DNA from: Clostridium sp. ZS2-4
GTDB taxonomy: Bacteria; Bacillota; Clostridia; Clostridiales; Clostridiaceae
Direction of reading: 5' to 3'
Assembly (NCBI RefSeq): GCF_026719745.1
Contig: NZ_JAPPRQ010000130.1
Coordinates: 1 to 44,688 of the forward strand
Length of the DNA stretch: 44,688 nucleotides
The position numbers and the translations under genes were made by a program. Below, piece by piece: positions 17,291 to 24,811 of this stretch (position 1 is the stretch's first letter; each line of letters begins with the position of its first letter). Under the pieces are notes generated by a model, which saw only the letters and a list, made by a program, of their open reading frames with translations, was not told where the DNA came from and searched no databases.

Positions 17291-17320
17291 CATTAGATAA
17301 GAATATATTGTTATCTAATG
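17291..17320. promoter_or_regulatory. 10-bp dyad in the glnS leader
   Basis: CATTAGATAA (17291-17300) and TTATCTAATG (17311-17320) form a stem 40 bases before the glnS start. It may be an operator or a 5'-UTR hairpin. I looked for a T-box (AGGGTGG-type element and terminator) in 17071-17360 and found none. The rest of this gap is AT-rich with nothing else I can support. Confidence 0.4.
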
Positions 17321-17360
17321 TGGGTTTATACAAATTTTCATATAGGAGGAACAACACGAC

Positions 17361-19052
17361 ATGAAAAACAATACTGAAATAATAAAAAGTAAAGAAGAGA
17401 TAGCTGAAGAGTCTAATATATCATCTAATTTTATCCATAATATAATAGATGAATATTTAGAAGCTAACCCTAATAATAAAATACATACTCGTTTTCCACC
17501 AGAGCCAAATGGTTATTTACATATAGGTCATGCAAAAGCTATATGCATAGATTTTGGTACATCTGAAAAGTATAATGGTCTATGCAACTTAAGATTTGAT
17601 GATACTAATCCTACTAAAGAAGATGTAGAATATGTAGAATCTATAAAAGAAGATGTTAAATGGCTTGGATTTGATTGGGAAGATAGAATATTCTATGCAT
17701 CAAATTATTTTGACAAATTCTATGAATATGCTGTTATGCTTATTAAAAAGGGTAAAGCTTATATAGATGATTTGAGCCCAGAGGAAATGAGAGAATACCG
17801 CGGTACATTAACTAAACCAGGTAAAAACAGTCCTTATCGTGACCGTTCAGTTGAAGAAAATCTTGATTTGTTCGAGAAAATGAAAAATGGAGAATTTGAA
17901 GATGGTTCACGTGTTTTAAGAGCTAAAATAGATATGTCATCACCAAATCTGAATATGAGAGATCCTGTAATTTATAGAATTTTCCATGCAACCCATCATA
18001 ATACAGGAGATAAATGGTGTATTTATCCTATGTATGATTATGCGCATCCACTTGAAGATGCTATTGAAAGAATTACTCATTCTCTTTGTACATTAGAGTT
18101 TGAAGCACATAGACCATTGTATGATTGGGTTTTAAGAGAGTGCGAAATAGAAAATGCACCAAGACAAATTGAGTTTGCAAGATTGAATATTACAAACATG
18201 GTAACAAGTAAACGTAAGCTTAAAGCATTTGTTGATGATGAAGTAGTCGATGGATGGGATGATCCTCGTATGCCAACTATTTCAGGATTAAGAAGAAGAG
18301 GATATACTCCAGAAGCTATTAGAGATTTCTGTGAAAGAATAGGAGTTGCTAAATCTGAATCTATAGTTGATATAGCATTACTTGAACATTGTTTAAGAGA
18401 AGACTTAAAATTAAAGGTACCTCGTGTTATGGGAGTATTAGATCCATTAAAAGTTGTTATTACAAACTACCCAGAAGGTGAAGTTGAGTACTTGGATGTA
18501 GAGAATAATCAGGAAAATTCAGATATGGGTACAAGAAAAGTTCCATTTTCAAGAGTTATTTATGTTGAAAAAGAAGATTTTATGGAAAATCCACCTAAGA
18601 AATACTTTAGATTATTTCCAGGAAACGAAGTAAGATTAAAAAATGCTTATTTTATAAAATGTAATGAAGTTATAAAAGATGAAAATGGCGAAGTAGTTGA
18701 GCTGCATTGTACATATGATCCAGAAACTAAGAGTGGAAGTGGATTTACAGGAAGAAAAGTTAAAGGCACACTTCACTGGGTAAGTGCAGAACATGCATTT
18801 GATGCCCAAGTTAGATTATATGACCATATAATGATAGAAGATGAAGAGAATGAAGGAGAAATGAAACAAAATACAAATTCTCTTGAAGTTTTAGCTAACT
18901 GCAAGTTAGAACCATCACTTACTGATGTAAAACTAGGAGATAAATTCCAATTCTTAAGACATGGATATTTCTGTGTAGATACTAAGAATACAACTGAAGA
19001 TAAAATGGTATTCAACAGAGTGGTTTCAATGAAAAGTTCATGGAAAAAATAA
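17361..19052 (+). CDS. glnS: Glutaminyl-tRNA synthetase
   Basis: A 563-residue class I aminoacyl-tRNA synthetase charging tRNA-Gln. The HIGH signature lies at residues 54-57 ([14 protein letters not shown]) and the KMSKS-like loop as MVTSKRKL near 280-287. The tRNA-acceptor domain ([11 protein letters not shown]) and the C-terminal anticodon-binding barrels (LDPLKVVI onward) are complete. The length matches bacterial GlnRS. An N-terminal extension of about 35 residues ([15 protein letters not shown]) is common in this group. AGGAGG precedes ATG 17361. Many Firmicutes rely on GatCAB instead; a dedicated GlnRS is found in a subset of clostridia. Confidence 0.97.
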   Translation: MKNNTEIIKSKEEIAEESNISSNFIHNIIDEYLEANPNNKIHTRFPPEPNGYLHIGHAKAICIDFGTSEKYNGLCNLRFDDTNPTKEDVEYVESIKEDVKWLGFDWEDRIFYASNYFDKFYEYAVMLIKKGKAYIDDLSPEEMREYRGTLTKPGKNSPYRDRSVEENLDLFEKMKNGEFEDGSRVLRAKIDMSSPNLNMRDPVIYRIFHATHHNTGDKWCIYPMYDYAHPLEDAIERITHSLCTLEFEAHRPLYDWVLRECEIENAPRQIEFARLNITNMVTSKRKLKAFVDDEVVDGWDDPRMPTISGLRRRGYTPEAIRDFCERIGVAKSESIVDIALLEHCLREDLKLKVPRVMGVLDPLKVVITNYPEGEVEYLDVENNQENSDMGTRKVPFSRVIYVEKEDFMENPPKKYFRLFPGNEVRLKNAYFIKCNEVIKDENGEVVELHCTYDPETKSGSGFTGRKVKGTLHWVSAEHAFDAQVRLYDHIMIEDEENEGEMKQNTNSLEVLANCKLEPSLTDVKLGDKFQFLRHGYFCVDTKNTTEDKMVFNRVVSMKSSWKK

Positions 19053-19067
19053 AAAATAAGTAACTGC

Positions 19068-19107
19068 AAAAACAGGTCTCTTACGTATGTTAAGACCTGT
19101 TTTTTTA
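19068..19107 (+). terminator. Terminator after glnS
   Basis: AAAAACAGGTCT (19068-19079) and AGACCTGTTTTT pair perfectly over 12 bp, followed by a run of Ts. Confidence 0.92.
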
Positions 19108-19147
19108 TTTATAATTTGATATATAAGGTTACTATGTATATAGTAGT

Positions 19148-19354
19148 TTATACTTCAAACTCTCCTTTTTCTTCACCTTTAAATGTACTTGCTATCCAAT
19201 AACATTTATTTTGTGATGGCACAAAATATAGATTCACATTTTTCACATCTTTAACTTTTTTTCCTGTCTGTTTCCAAAACTCTCTAAACATATTTAGCAG
19301 TTGATTACTAGTTACCTCCTTGCCATCATGTTGAATACAAATCTTACTTTTCAT
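19148..19354 (-). CDS. Small DUF6465-like protein
   Basis: A 68-residue protein with the pattern I associate with DUF6465: a first strand KICIQHDGKEV, a helix (LLNMFREFWKQTG), then KDVKNVNLYFVPSQNKCYW, where related proteins have LYVKPEE..AYYV. No function is known. It is cytoplasmic. GGGAGGAGAGG precedes ATG 19354 and a near-consensus promoter lies further upstream, so it is a real, independently expressed gene. It converges on glnS, whose terminator it may share. Confidence 0.65.
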   Translation of the reverse strand: MKSKICIQHDGKEVTSNQLLNMFREFWKQTGKKVKDVKNVNLYFVPSQNKCYWIASTFKGEEKGEFEV

Positions 19355-19423
19355 AATATCCTCTCCTCCCTGAAATTTAATATAATAATAGGATTAAAAA
19401 ACAATATTAATACAATATATCCT

Positions 19424-19452
19424 ATTATAACAAAAAATATCCAAAAGTTCAA
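19424..19452 (-). promoter_or_regulatory. Sigma-A promoter of the DUF6465-like gene
   Basis: On the minus strand TTGAAC (19452-19447), a 17-nt spacer and TATAAT (19429-19424) form a near-consensus promoter about 70 bases ahead of the start codon. Confidence 0.75.
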
Positions 19453-19491
19453 AAAAAACAAAAGTAGTGAGAGATAATTAGTTGTATAATC

Positions 19492-19535
19492 AAAAATAGA
19501 CCATTCTCTTAATATTTAAGATATGGTCTATTTTT
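19492..19535 (-). terminator. Terminator of the aminopeptidase gene
   Basis: AAAAATAGACCAT (19492-19504) and ATGGTCTATTTTT (19523-19535) form a 13-bp stem just downstream of the minus-strand stop codon; the sequence is A/T-run flanked on both sides. Confidence 0.85.
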
Positions 19536-19549
19536 GCACAAATTAAATT

Positions 19550-20782
19550 TTAAAATGCCCAGTTTCCATTTTTAAATATTTGCATTGTTTCTCCATTTAT
19601 TGTTTCACCAGTTATGTCAAGATCAGCAGAGCCTATCATAAAGTCTTCATGGGTTAAAGAAATGTTAGCACCAGCTTTTTCAATTTCTTCTTCATTCATT
19701 TCACTGCCACCTTCGATACAAGTAGGATAAGCCATTCCTAAAGCTAAATGACAAGAAGCATTTTCATCGAATAATGTGTTGTAAAAAATAATATTCGAAT
19801 TTGAAATTGGTGAATCATGAGGTACTAAAGCAACTTCTCCAAGGTAACAAGAGCCTTCATCTGTTTCTATTAATTTTTTTAATGTTTCATAGCCTTGTTC
19901 AGCTGAAAAGTCAATAATTCTGCCATTTTTAAAGGTTAGGGTAAAGTTATCTATTAAGTTACCACCATAGTTAAGTGGTTTTGTACTTTTAACCTTACCA
20001 TTTACGCCTGTTTTTAGTGGTAGCGTAAATACTTCTTCAGTTGGCATATTTGCAACAAAATAAGTTCCTTTTGAATTGTATTCTCCACCGCCTGCCCATA
20101 AGTGTTTTTCAGGCAGTTCTATTGTTAAATCAGTATCATTTGAAACAAAATGAAGGTTCTTAAATTTTTTATTATTTAAGAATTGAACTTTTTTATTCAT
20201 ATTTTTCAAGTGTTCGTTCCATGCTGATACAGGGTCAGGTTTATCTACTCTGACTATTTTGAAGATATTTTCCCAAAGTTTTTCTACAGCTTCTTCCTCT
20301 GCAAGAGTAGGAAATACTTTTTTAGCCCAACCTTTTGTTGGAATGGAAACTACTGACCAGGCAACTGTACTATTCATTATATATTCTCTGTAGTTTTTTA
20401 GTGCAATTGATCTTGCCTTATTTGCTTCTGCAATTCTTTTAGAATCCACATCTTTTAAAAGTTCAGGATTAGATGCAGAAATTGAAAGAAACGCTGCTCC
20501 GTTTTTAGCAAGTTCTTCAAAGCCATCTGCTTTCCACTTAGGAAATTCCTTAAATACCTCATCAGGTGCATTCATATATTTTATAAGAGCTAATTCTTCA
20601 TCACCCCATTCAACATGAACATTCTTGGCACCAGCATTATAAGCACATTCTGCCGCAAGTCTTGTGAACTCTGCACATTCTATGGGAGAATTTATAACAA
20701 GTGTTTGACCATTCTGAATATTAACACCCGTTTTAACTGCAAGCTCTGCGTATTTTCTTAGTGTATCACTAAACTTATCCAT
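19550..20782 (-). CDS. M29-family aminopeptidase (AmpS/PepS type)
   Basis: A 410-residue cytoplasmic metallo-aminopeptidase, the usual M29 length. It removes N-terminal residues from peptides using a two-metal site. Residues that fit the M29 ligands are the glutamates in MPTEEVFTLP and YLGEVALVPHDSPIS, the histidine in NASCHLALGMAYP, and H and D in LTHEDFMIGSADLDI. The N-terminal domain (YAELAVKTGVNIQNGQTL) is typical. The start at ATG 20782 follows AAAGGAGTG. It stands alone with its own terminator, and probably recycles peptides. Confidence 0.92.
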   Translation of the reverse strand: MDKFSDTLRKYAELAVKTGVNIQNGQTLVINSPIECAEFTRLAAECAYNAGAKNVHVEWGDEELALIKYMNAPDEVFKEFPKWKADGFEELAKNGAAFLSISASNPELLKDVDSKRIAEANKARSIALKNYREYIMNSTVAWSVVSIPTKGWAKKVFPTLAEEEAVEKLWENIFKIVRVDKPDPVSAWNEHLKNMNKKVQFLNNKKFKNLHFVSNDTDLTIELPEKHLWAGGGEYNSKGTYFVANMPTEEVFTLPLKTGVNGKVKSTKPLNYGGNLIDNFTLTFKNGRIIDFSAEQGYETLKKLIETDEGSCYLGEVALVPHDSPISNSNIIFYNTLFDENASCHLALGMAYPTCIEGGSEMNEEEIEKAGANISLTHEDFMIGSADLDITGETINGETMQIFKNGNWAF

Positions 20783-21049
20783 TTTATCACTCCTTTAACT
20801 CTTTTACATATTATTAGTTTATCTTAAATTAAATATAAGTCAAATCTATATTTAATTTAAAAGTGGAAGAAGTGTCAAGATTAAAAAATGCAGATGTACT
20901 TTGTAGATATAAGAAGAATGTGTTTAATAGGCGCCAGAAATTGTGATAAAAATGTAACGAAAGAATAACAAAATGTAAGGATAAAAGCTGGCTAAAATTA
21001 ACTTTATTGTTTATAATTAAATTACAATATTATATAGGAGAAAATTAAA

Positions 21050-22030
21050 ATGAAAAGAAAGCTAAAGAGAAGAAAGATAGAGAAAAGAAAAATAATAAAA
21101 AAAATGTATAAAATAATTGCTTTATTGATTATTGTAGGGGTAGTTTTAAATATGGCAAATTATTTTATATGGACAAATAGTCATATTGATGATAAGAAAT
21201 TAAATATAAGTTCTTATATTAATGCTGCTGATGAAGCAAGTAAAGGTAAGTTACAAATTAATTGGAAATATTTGGTTGCTATTGATGGTGTTAGATACAA
21301 AAACGATTTTTCAAAAACGGATAATAGAAGTTTAAAAGATTTAGCAGATATGTTTGTTATTAAAAATAGTACAACCTATAAAGCTGAAAATAGTGATTAT
21401 AGATTAAGAAGTATAGAGGAAGTTTTAGAACAATTATCTTTTAAAAAAGAAGAAAAGAAAAGAGTATATACTTATTTAGACGACTTAAAATATATGGGAT
21501 TAGTTAAGAAAAATTTAAAAGAAAATTCCCCACAGAGAAAATTTATTAATAAAATAGCTCCTGATGCTGTTGAAATATATAAACAGTATGGCATTTTTCC
21601 TTCTATAACTATAGCTCAAGCTATTTTAGAAACTAGATGGGGAAAGTCAGAATTAGCTGTTAAAGCAAATAATTTGTTTGGCATAAAAGCTGATAAAAGC
21701 TGGAAGGGTAAGTGTATAAATATGAAAACTTCAGAATACTACGATAAAGTTATAAATGATGGCTTCAGAGTATATGAAAATGCAAGCGAATCTTTAAAGG
21801 ATTATGGAGAGTTCTTAAGTAAAAATAAGAGATATAAAAAATACGGTGTTTTTTCATCTTCTTATTATATAGAACAGGCAGAGGCTATTGAAAATGCTGG
21901 ATATAGTACTAAAGAAGATAAAAAAGGTGAAAAAATTTATGCTGATTTATTAATAAATTTGATAAGAGAAAATAACCTCCAGCTTATAGATTCTGAGGTG
22001 CAAATGGAGTATTCTAAAAGAGCAATTTAA
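21050..22030 (+). CDS. Membrane-anchored glucosaminidase (LYZ2/FlgJ-like)
   Basis: A 326-residue protein: strongly basic N terminus (residues 1-22), one membrane segment (about 23-41), a linker and middle region (42-160), then a mannosyl-glycoprotein endo-beta-N-acetylglucosaminidase-type domain (about 163-320). The motif AQAILETRWGKSELA contains the likely catalytic glutamate E194, and ANNLFGIKAD follows, as in FlgJ and LytG relatives. It should cut peptidoglycan glycan strands outside the membrane. AGGAGAAAA precedes ATG 21050. The terminator stem overlaps the end of the gene. Confidence 0.88.
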   Translation: MKRKLKRRKIEKRKIIKKMYKIIALLIIVGVVLNMANYFIWTNSHIDDKKLNISSYINAADEASKGKLQINWKYLVAIDGVRYKNDFSKTDNRSLKDLADMFVIKNSTTYKAENSDYRLRSIEEVLEQLSFKKEEKKRVYTYLDDLKYMGLVKKNLKENSPQRKFINKIAPDAVEIYKQYGIFPSITIAQAILETRWGKSELAVKANNLFGIKADKSWKGKCINMKTSEYYDKVINDGFRVYENASESLKDYGEFLSKNKRYKKYGVFSSSYYIEQAEAIENAGYSTKEDKKGEKIYADLLINLIRENNLQLIDSEVQMEYSKRAI

Positions 22031-22042
22031 TATTGCTCTTTT
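22016..22042 (+). terminator. Terminator overlapping the glucosaminidase stop
   Basis: AAAAGAGCAAT (22016-22026) and ATTGCTCTTTT (22032-22042) pair over 11 bp followed by Ts. The coding end lies inside the left arm. The MarR remnant begins 9 bases later. Confidence 0.9.
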
Positions 22043-22050
22043 TACGTCTA

Positions 22051-22449
22051 GTGGATTTAGAATATATTTAATTCCAATATTTTCATGATCTAAGAAATAA
22101 ATTTAAAGACAGTGGATTTACAATACCTCAAATTACATTTATGAAAACACTAAACAGACATAATACAATGAAAATAAGCGAAATAAGTACAGAAATGAGT
22201 CTTGCAAATAGTACAGTATCAGGAATTGCAGATAGGCTTGAAAAACAAAATATTATAAAACGACTTAGAAGTAAAGAAGATAAGAGAATAGTTAATATTG
22301 AGCTTACTGATAAAGGAAAGACAATTGTTGAAGAATTTCGCGGTACAATAAATGAGTATTTTGAAGATATTTTTGATAAATGTGATGAAACACAAATGAA
22401 TGCTATTATAGAAGGACTAGAAATGATAAAGAGAGTATTGGAGATTTAG
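22051..22449 (+). pseudogene. MarR-family regulator, 5'-truncated with an early stop codon
   Basis: From 22141 the frame reads a good MarR winged helix (MKISEISTEMSLANSTVSG, IADRLEKQNIIKRL, RSKEDKRIVNIELTDKGK). Homology-like sequence continues upstream in the same frame: GTG 22051 gives VDLEYI, then TAA (22069-22071), then FQYFHDLRNKFKDSG and FTIPQITF, which are typical MarR N-terminal helices. So a stop codon interrupts the dimerisation region, and 5' sequence ends against the preceding terminator with no ribosome site. A 102-residue protein could start at ATG 22141, but no ribosome site precedes it and it would lack the dimer helices. Probably dead. Confidence 0.65.
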
Positions 22450-22508
22450 GTAGACATGAATACACATAATTAAAATTAAATTTTTCAAAAACAAATGGAG
22501 GAAAATAT

Positions 22509-22874
22509 ATGGTAACATATGCAGTTATTTTTATTAATTTAGCACTTGTTTTTTATACAATAGGTGTATGGAGTGAAAAGAGACAAGGAGAACTTAAAAA
22601 ATGGCACTTAGGAGTGTTTTTACTTGGACTTGTTTGTGATACTGCAGGAACTACTTTTATGAGTATCATATCCGAAAGTAAATCATTACTTAATCTACAT
22701 GGTATTACTGGATTATTAGCAATAGTTTTAATGCTTATACATGCTTTGTGGGCTGCAGTAGTTTTAATAAAAAACAATGAAAATATGAAGGCTAATTTTC
22801 ATAAGTTTAGTGTAGTTGTTTGGATTATTTGGCTAATTCCATTTTTATCAGGAGCTATATTCCATATGCTGTAA
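22509..22874 (+). CDS. HsmA-family membrane protein
   Basis: A 121-residue protein with four hydrophobic segments (about 3-20, 33-52, 62-85, 98-118). The segment WSEKRQGELKKWHLGVFLLG and the DTAGTTFM and LHGITGLLAIVLMLIHALWA stretches match the small HsmA family (TIGR03987). Function is unknown. TGGAGG precedes ATG 22509. It follows the MarR remnant by 59 bases, consistent with an original regulator-target pair; with the regulator broken, expression may be constitutive or lost. Confidence 0.75.
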   Translation: MVTYAVIFINLALVFYTIGVWSEKRQGELKKWHLGVFLLGLVCDTAGTTFMSIISESKSLLNLHGITGLLAIVLMLIHALWAAVVLIKNNENMKANFHKFSVVVWIIWLIPFLSGAIFHML

Positions 22875-22900
22875 CTACCAAGTTTAGATTGTCACAAAAA

Positions 22901-22962
22901 GTATAATGATTTACCTTGCACCATTATACGAACAAGAATAACAACTAATACTTCTGTTATTC
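22901..22962. repeat. Pair of short hairpins related to the array at 24246-24640
   Basis: GTATAATG/CATTATAC (22901-22908, 22922-22929) and GAATAACA/TGTTATTC (22936-22943, 22955-22962) are two 8-bp dyads in a row. The first unit, read on the minus strand, shares the core ATGGTGYAAGGTAAATC with the terminal unit of the large array at 24246-24272. Confidence 0.65.
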
Positions 22963-22972
22963 AAATAAGTTT

Positions 22973-22996
22973 AATATGACATATAGTTGTCATATT
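22973..22996. promoter_or_regulatory. Operator 1 of the WYL regulator
   Basis: AATATGACA (22973-22981) and TGTCATATT (22988-22996) form a 9-bp dyad with a 6-nt centre. It overlaps the minus-35 region of the promoter whose TATAAT is at 23004-23009, just ahead of the regulator gene, so autoregulation is likely. A 20/24 match recurs after the gene at 23931-23954. Confidence 0.7.
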
Positions 22997-23026
22997 ATTA
23001 TGTTATAATCTATTTGGGTGATTATA

Positions 23027-23932
23027 ATGCAGATTAACAGGTTATTTGAAATTGTATATATCCTATTTGAGAAAAAGACAATTACTGCAAGGGAACTATC
23101 AGAGCGTTTTGAAGTTTCACAGCGGACTATTTACCGTGATATTGATGTACTTAGTATAGCTGGAATACCTATCTATACTAATAAGGGCAAAGGCGGTGGC
23201 ATTAGTATACTACCAGAGTTTGTTTTAAATAAATCAGTACTTTCAGACACAGAGCAAAATGAAATATTATCAGCATTACAAAGTTTAAATGCATTACAAG
23301 TTCCTAATATAGATCCTGTTTTAAGTAAGCTTGCAGCCCTGTTTAACAAGAACAATACAAGTTGGATTGATGTGGATTTTTCTCATTGGGGTAGCAATGA
23401 TAGTGAAAGAGAAAAGTTTAAGGTTTTAAAGAATGTTATTTTGACAAAAAAAGTTATAGAGTTCGATTATTACAGTTCATATGGGGAGAAGTCAACAAGA
23501 CGTGTAGAACCTTTGAAGCTTGTTTTTAAAGACCATGGATGGTATATTTATGGATACTGCAAATTGAAAAATGATTATAGAATGTTCAAAGTCACACGCA
23601 TAAAAAGACTTTTATCTTCAGAAGAAAGTTTTAATAGAGATACCCCAAAGGATATTTGGTGGGATTCAGATGATTCGTACAAAAGCAAAATGATTACATT
23701 AGTTTTAAAAATTGATGGGAAGATGGCATATCGAGTGTTTGACGAGTTTTGCCCAGAAGATATTGAAAGTAACATTGACGGTAGCTTTACTGTAAAAACT
23801 ATTATTCCCGAGAGCGATTGGATTTATGGATATCTAATGTTCTACGGAGAATACGCAGAGGTTCTAGAACCAAAACATATTAAGGATACTATCACGAGTA
23901 AATATGAAAAAGCATTAAAAAAATATTTATAA
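23027..23932 (+). CDS. YafY/DeoR-type HTH and WYL-domain transcriptional regulator
   Basis: A 301-residue regulator. Residues 1-60 form a winged helix (MQINRLFEIVYILFEKKTIT, ARELSERFEVSQRTIYRDID). Residues about 130-210 form a WYL domain (VIEFDYYSSYGEKSTRRVEP, DHGWYIYGYCKLKNDYRMFK), followed by a WCX C terminus (DEFCPEDIE, then DWIYGYLMFYGEYAEVLEP). Such proteins usually sense a ligand via WYL. ATG 23027 with GGGTG upstream is preferred over GTG 23018. Matching operators flank the gene; the second overlaps its stop and precedes a truncated GyrI-like ORF, its presumed former target. Confidence 0.88.
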   Translation: MQINRLFEIVYILFEKKTITARELSERFEVSQRTIYRDIDVLSIAGIPIYTNKGKGGGISILPEFVLNKSVLSDTEQNEILSALQSLNALQVPNIDPVLSKLAALFNKNNTSWIDVDFSHWGSNDSEREKFKVLKNVILTKKVIEFDYYSSYGEKSTRRVEPLKLVFKDHGWYIYGYCKLKNDYRMFKVTRIKRLLSSEESFNRDTPKDIWWDSDDSYKSKMITLVLKIDGKMAYRVFDEFCPEDIESNIDGSFTVKTIIPESDWIYGYLMFYGEYAEVLEPKHIKDTITSKYEKALKKYL

Positions 23933-23954
23933 TATGACATACTGTTGTCAGTTT
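23931..23954. promoter_or_regulatory. Operator 2 of the WYL regulator
   Basis: AATATGACATACTG followed by TTGTCAGTTT repeats operator 1 at 20 of 24 positions, including the full AATATGACATA and TTGTCA blocks. It begins within the regulator stop codon and lies upstream of the GyrI-like remnant. Confidence 0.65.
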
Positions 23955-23998
23955 ATGAATGTTACACTGATTTCATTAACTGGAAAGAGGTGTATATA

Positions 23999-24079
23999 AT
24001 GAATTATGAAGTAGTAGAATTAAAGGAGAAAACAGTAAGTAATACGTATTTGCACCTATACTTTATTCATCTTGTATAA
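23999..24079 (+). pseudogene. N-terminal stub of a GyrI-like/effector-binding protein
   Basis: After AAAGAGGTG, ATG 23999 opens a 26-residue frame beginning MNYEVVELKEKTV, which I recognise as the usual start of GyrI-like small-molecule-binding proteins encoded next to YafY-type regulators in Firmicutes. The family likeness ends at residue 13; the frame runs on as SNTYLHLYFIHLV and stops at 24077-24079. The remaining roughly 140 residues are missing, so the gene was cut by a deletion or replacement. Start signals and operator 2 are kept. Confidence 0.6.
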
Positions 24080-24112
24080 TAGAAAAGTTGAGAAAGTACA
24101 ATAGTTGAACAA

Positions 24113-24153
24113 AAAACTTCCTAAGAATTTTAGAATTTAGGAAGTTTTATTTT
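24113..24153 (+). terminator. Terminator
   Basis: AAAACTTCCTAA (24113-24124) and TTAGGAAGTTTT (24137-24148) form a 12-bp stem, followed by ATTTTT. It closes the WYL regulator/GyrI stub transcript and separates it from the hairpin array. Confidence 0.85.
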
Positions 24154-24245
24154 TGTGATCAAATTCTTAATAAATTGAATAAGTAGAAATTGATTTACTA
24201 CCCAAACTCGATTAACTTAATCTAGGTATAAAAAAGTATAAAGAA

Positions 24246-24640
24246 CATAACGATTTACCTTACACCATTATAGATAGCTTATTACCTTACCATGATCTTT
24301 CGACCATGATAAAGCAGGTCACAACCTATAATGATGGTTCGTTCAACCATATAGAATATTTACCCAGCCCTATACAACCTTTCGGCTGCATAGAACCAGT
24401 ACAATACCCTATATAGTCTTCGCTCGACCCTATAGGATAAGTTGGAACCCTATTACAATCAATAGTTTGTAATAAAATTACAAATCTTCGACTATAATAA
24501 AACTTTTCCCCACCCTATTGAATCTTCCCTCCGACTGCATACAAACAAGTTTTAAACTCACCTATATGCAATCTTTGGCCGACATATATATACCCTTATT
24601 TAAGGAGCATATATATGTCTTGGCTCAACCGTTATGTTCC
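24246..24640 (-). repeat. Quasi-periodic array of hairpins, best read on the minus strand
   Basis: This 400-base stretch has no gene. On the minus strand it holds about nine hairpins, mostly 38-48 bases apart. Two clear ones are TTATCATGGTC with GATCATGGTAA (24291-24316) and CTATGCAGCC with GGTTGTATAG (24370-24393), both fully paired using G-U pairs and both capped by GAAA. Others close a loop that starts with G and ends with AA by GTC/GAY: GAGCGAA (24417-24423 region), GAA (24487-24489), GGAGGGAA (24526-24533), GGCCAAA (24575-24581), and GAGCCAA with GTT/GAC (near 24625). ATAGG-type sequence follows several stems. One unit near 24452-24473 lacks the core. The nature is unknown: RNA, repeat element or recombination sites. 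Confidence 0.65.
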
Positions 24641-24770
24641 TTATGATATTAATATGTGCAGTTTAAAGAAATATATTCAAAATAAACTATGTAATTTTTG
24701 GCAATAGAAAAACCAATTAAGATTTATGTCATTAAAATAAATATTTAAAATATCTTTCATGGTTATTTAT

Positions 24771-24799
24771 GGTATATTAATTACAAGAATTAATATACC
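24771..24799. promoter_or_regulatory. Perfect 12-bp dyad abutting the MutS-like ribosome site
   Basis: GGTATATTAATT (24771-24782) and AATTAATATACC (24788-24799) flank ACAAG, and the GGAGGTG ribosome site starts at the next base. It may be an operator at the promoter or an mRNA hairpin stacked against the ribosome site that tunes translation. Confidence 0.7.
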
Positions 24800-24811
24800 G
24801 GAGGTGTAAAA

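Noticed and set aside
17071-17360. T-box riboswitch before glnS
   Set aside because: No AGGGTGG-type antiterminator element and no terminator hairpin with T-run lies in the leader.
24246-24640. CRISPR array
   Set aside because: The units are related by structure, not by an identical repeat sequence, spacing varies, and no cas gene is present.
24246-24640. Integron-type attC cassette array
   Set aside because: No conserved RYYYAAC/GTTRRRY ends and no cassette ORFs between units.
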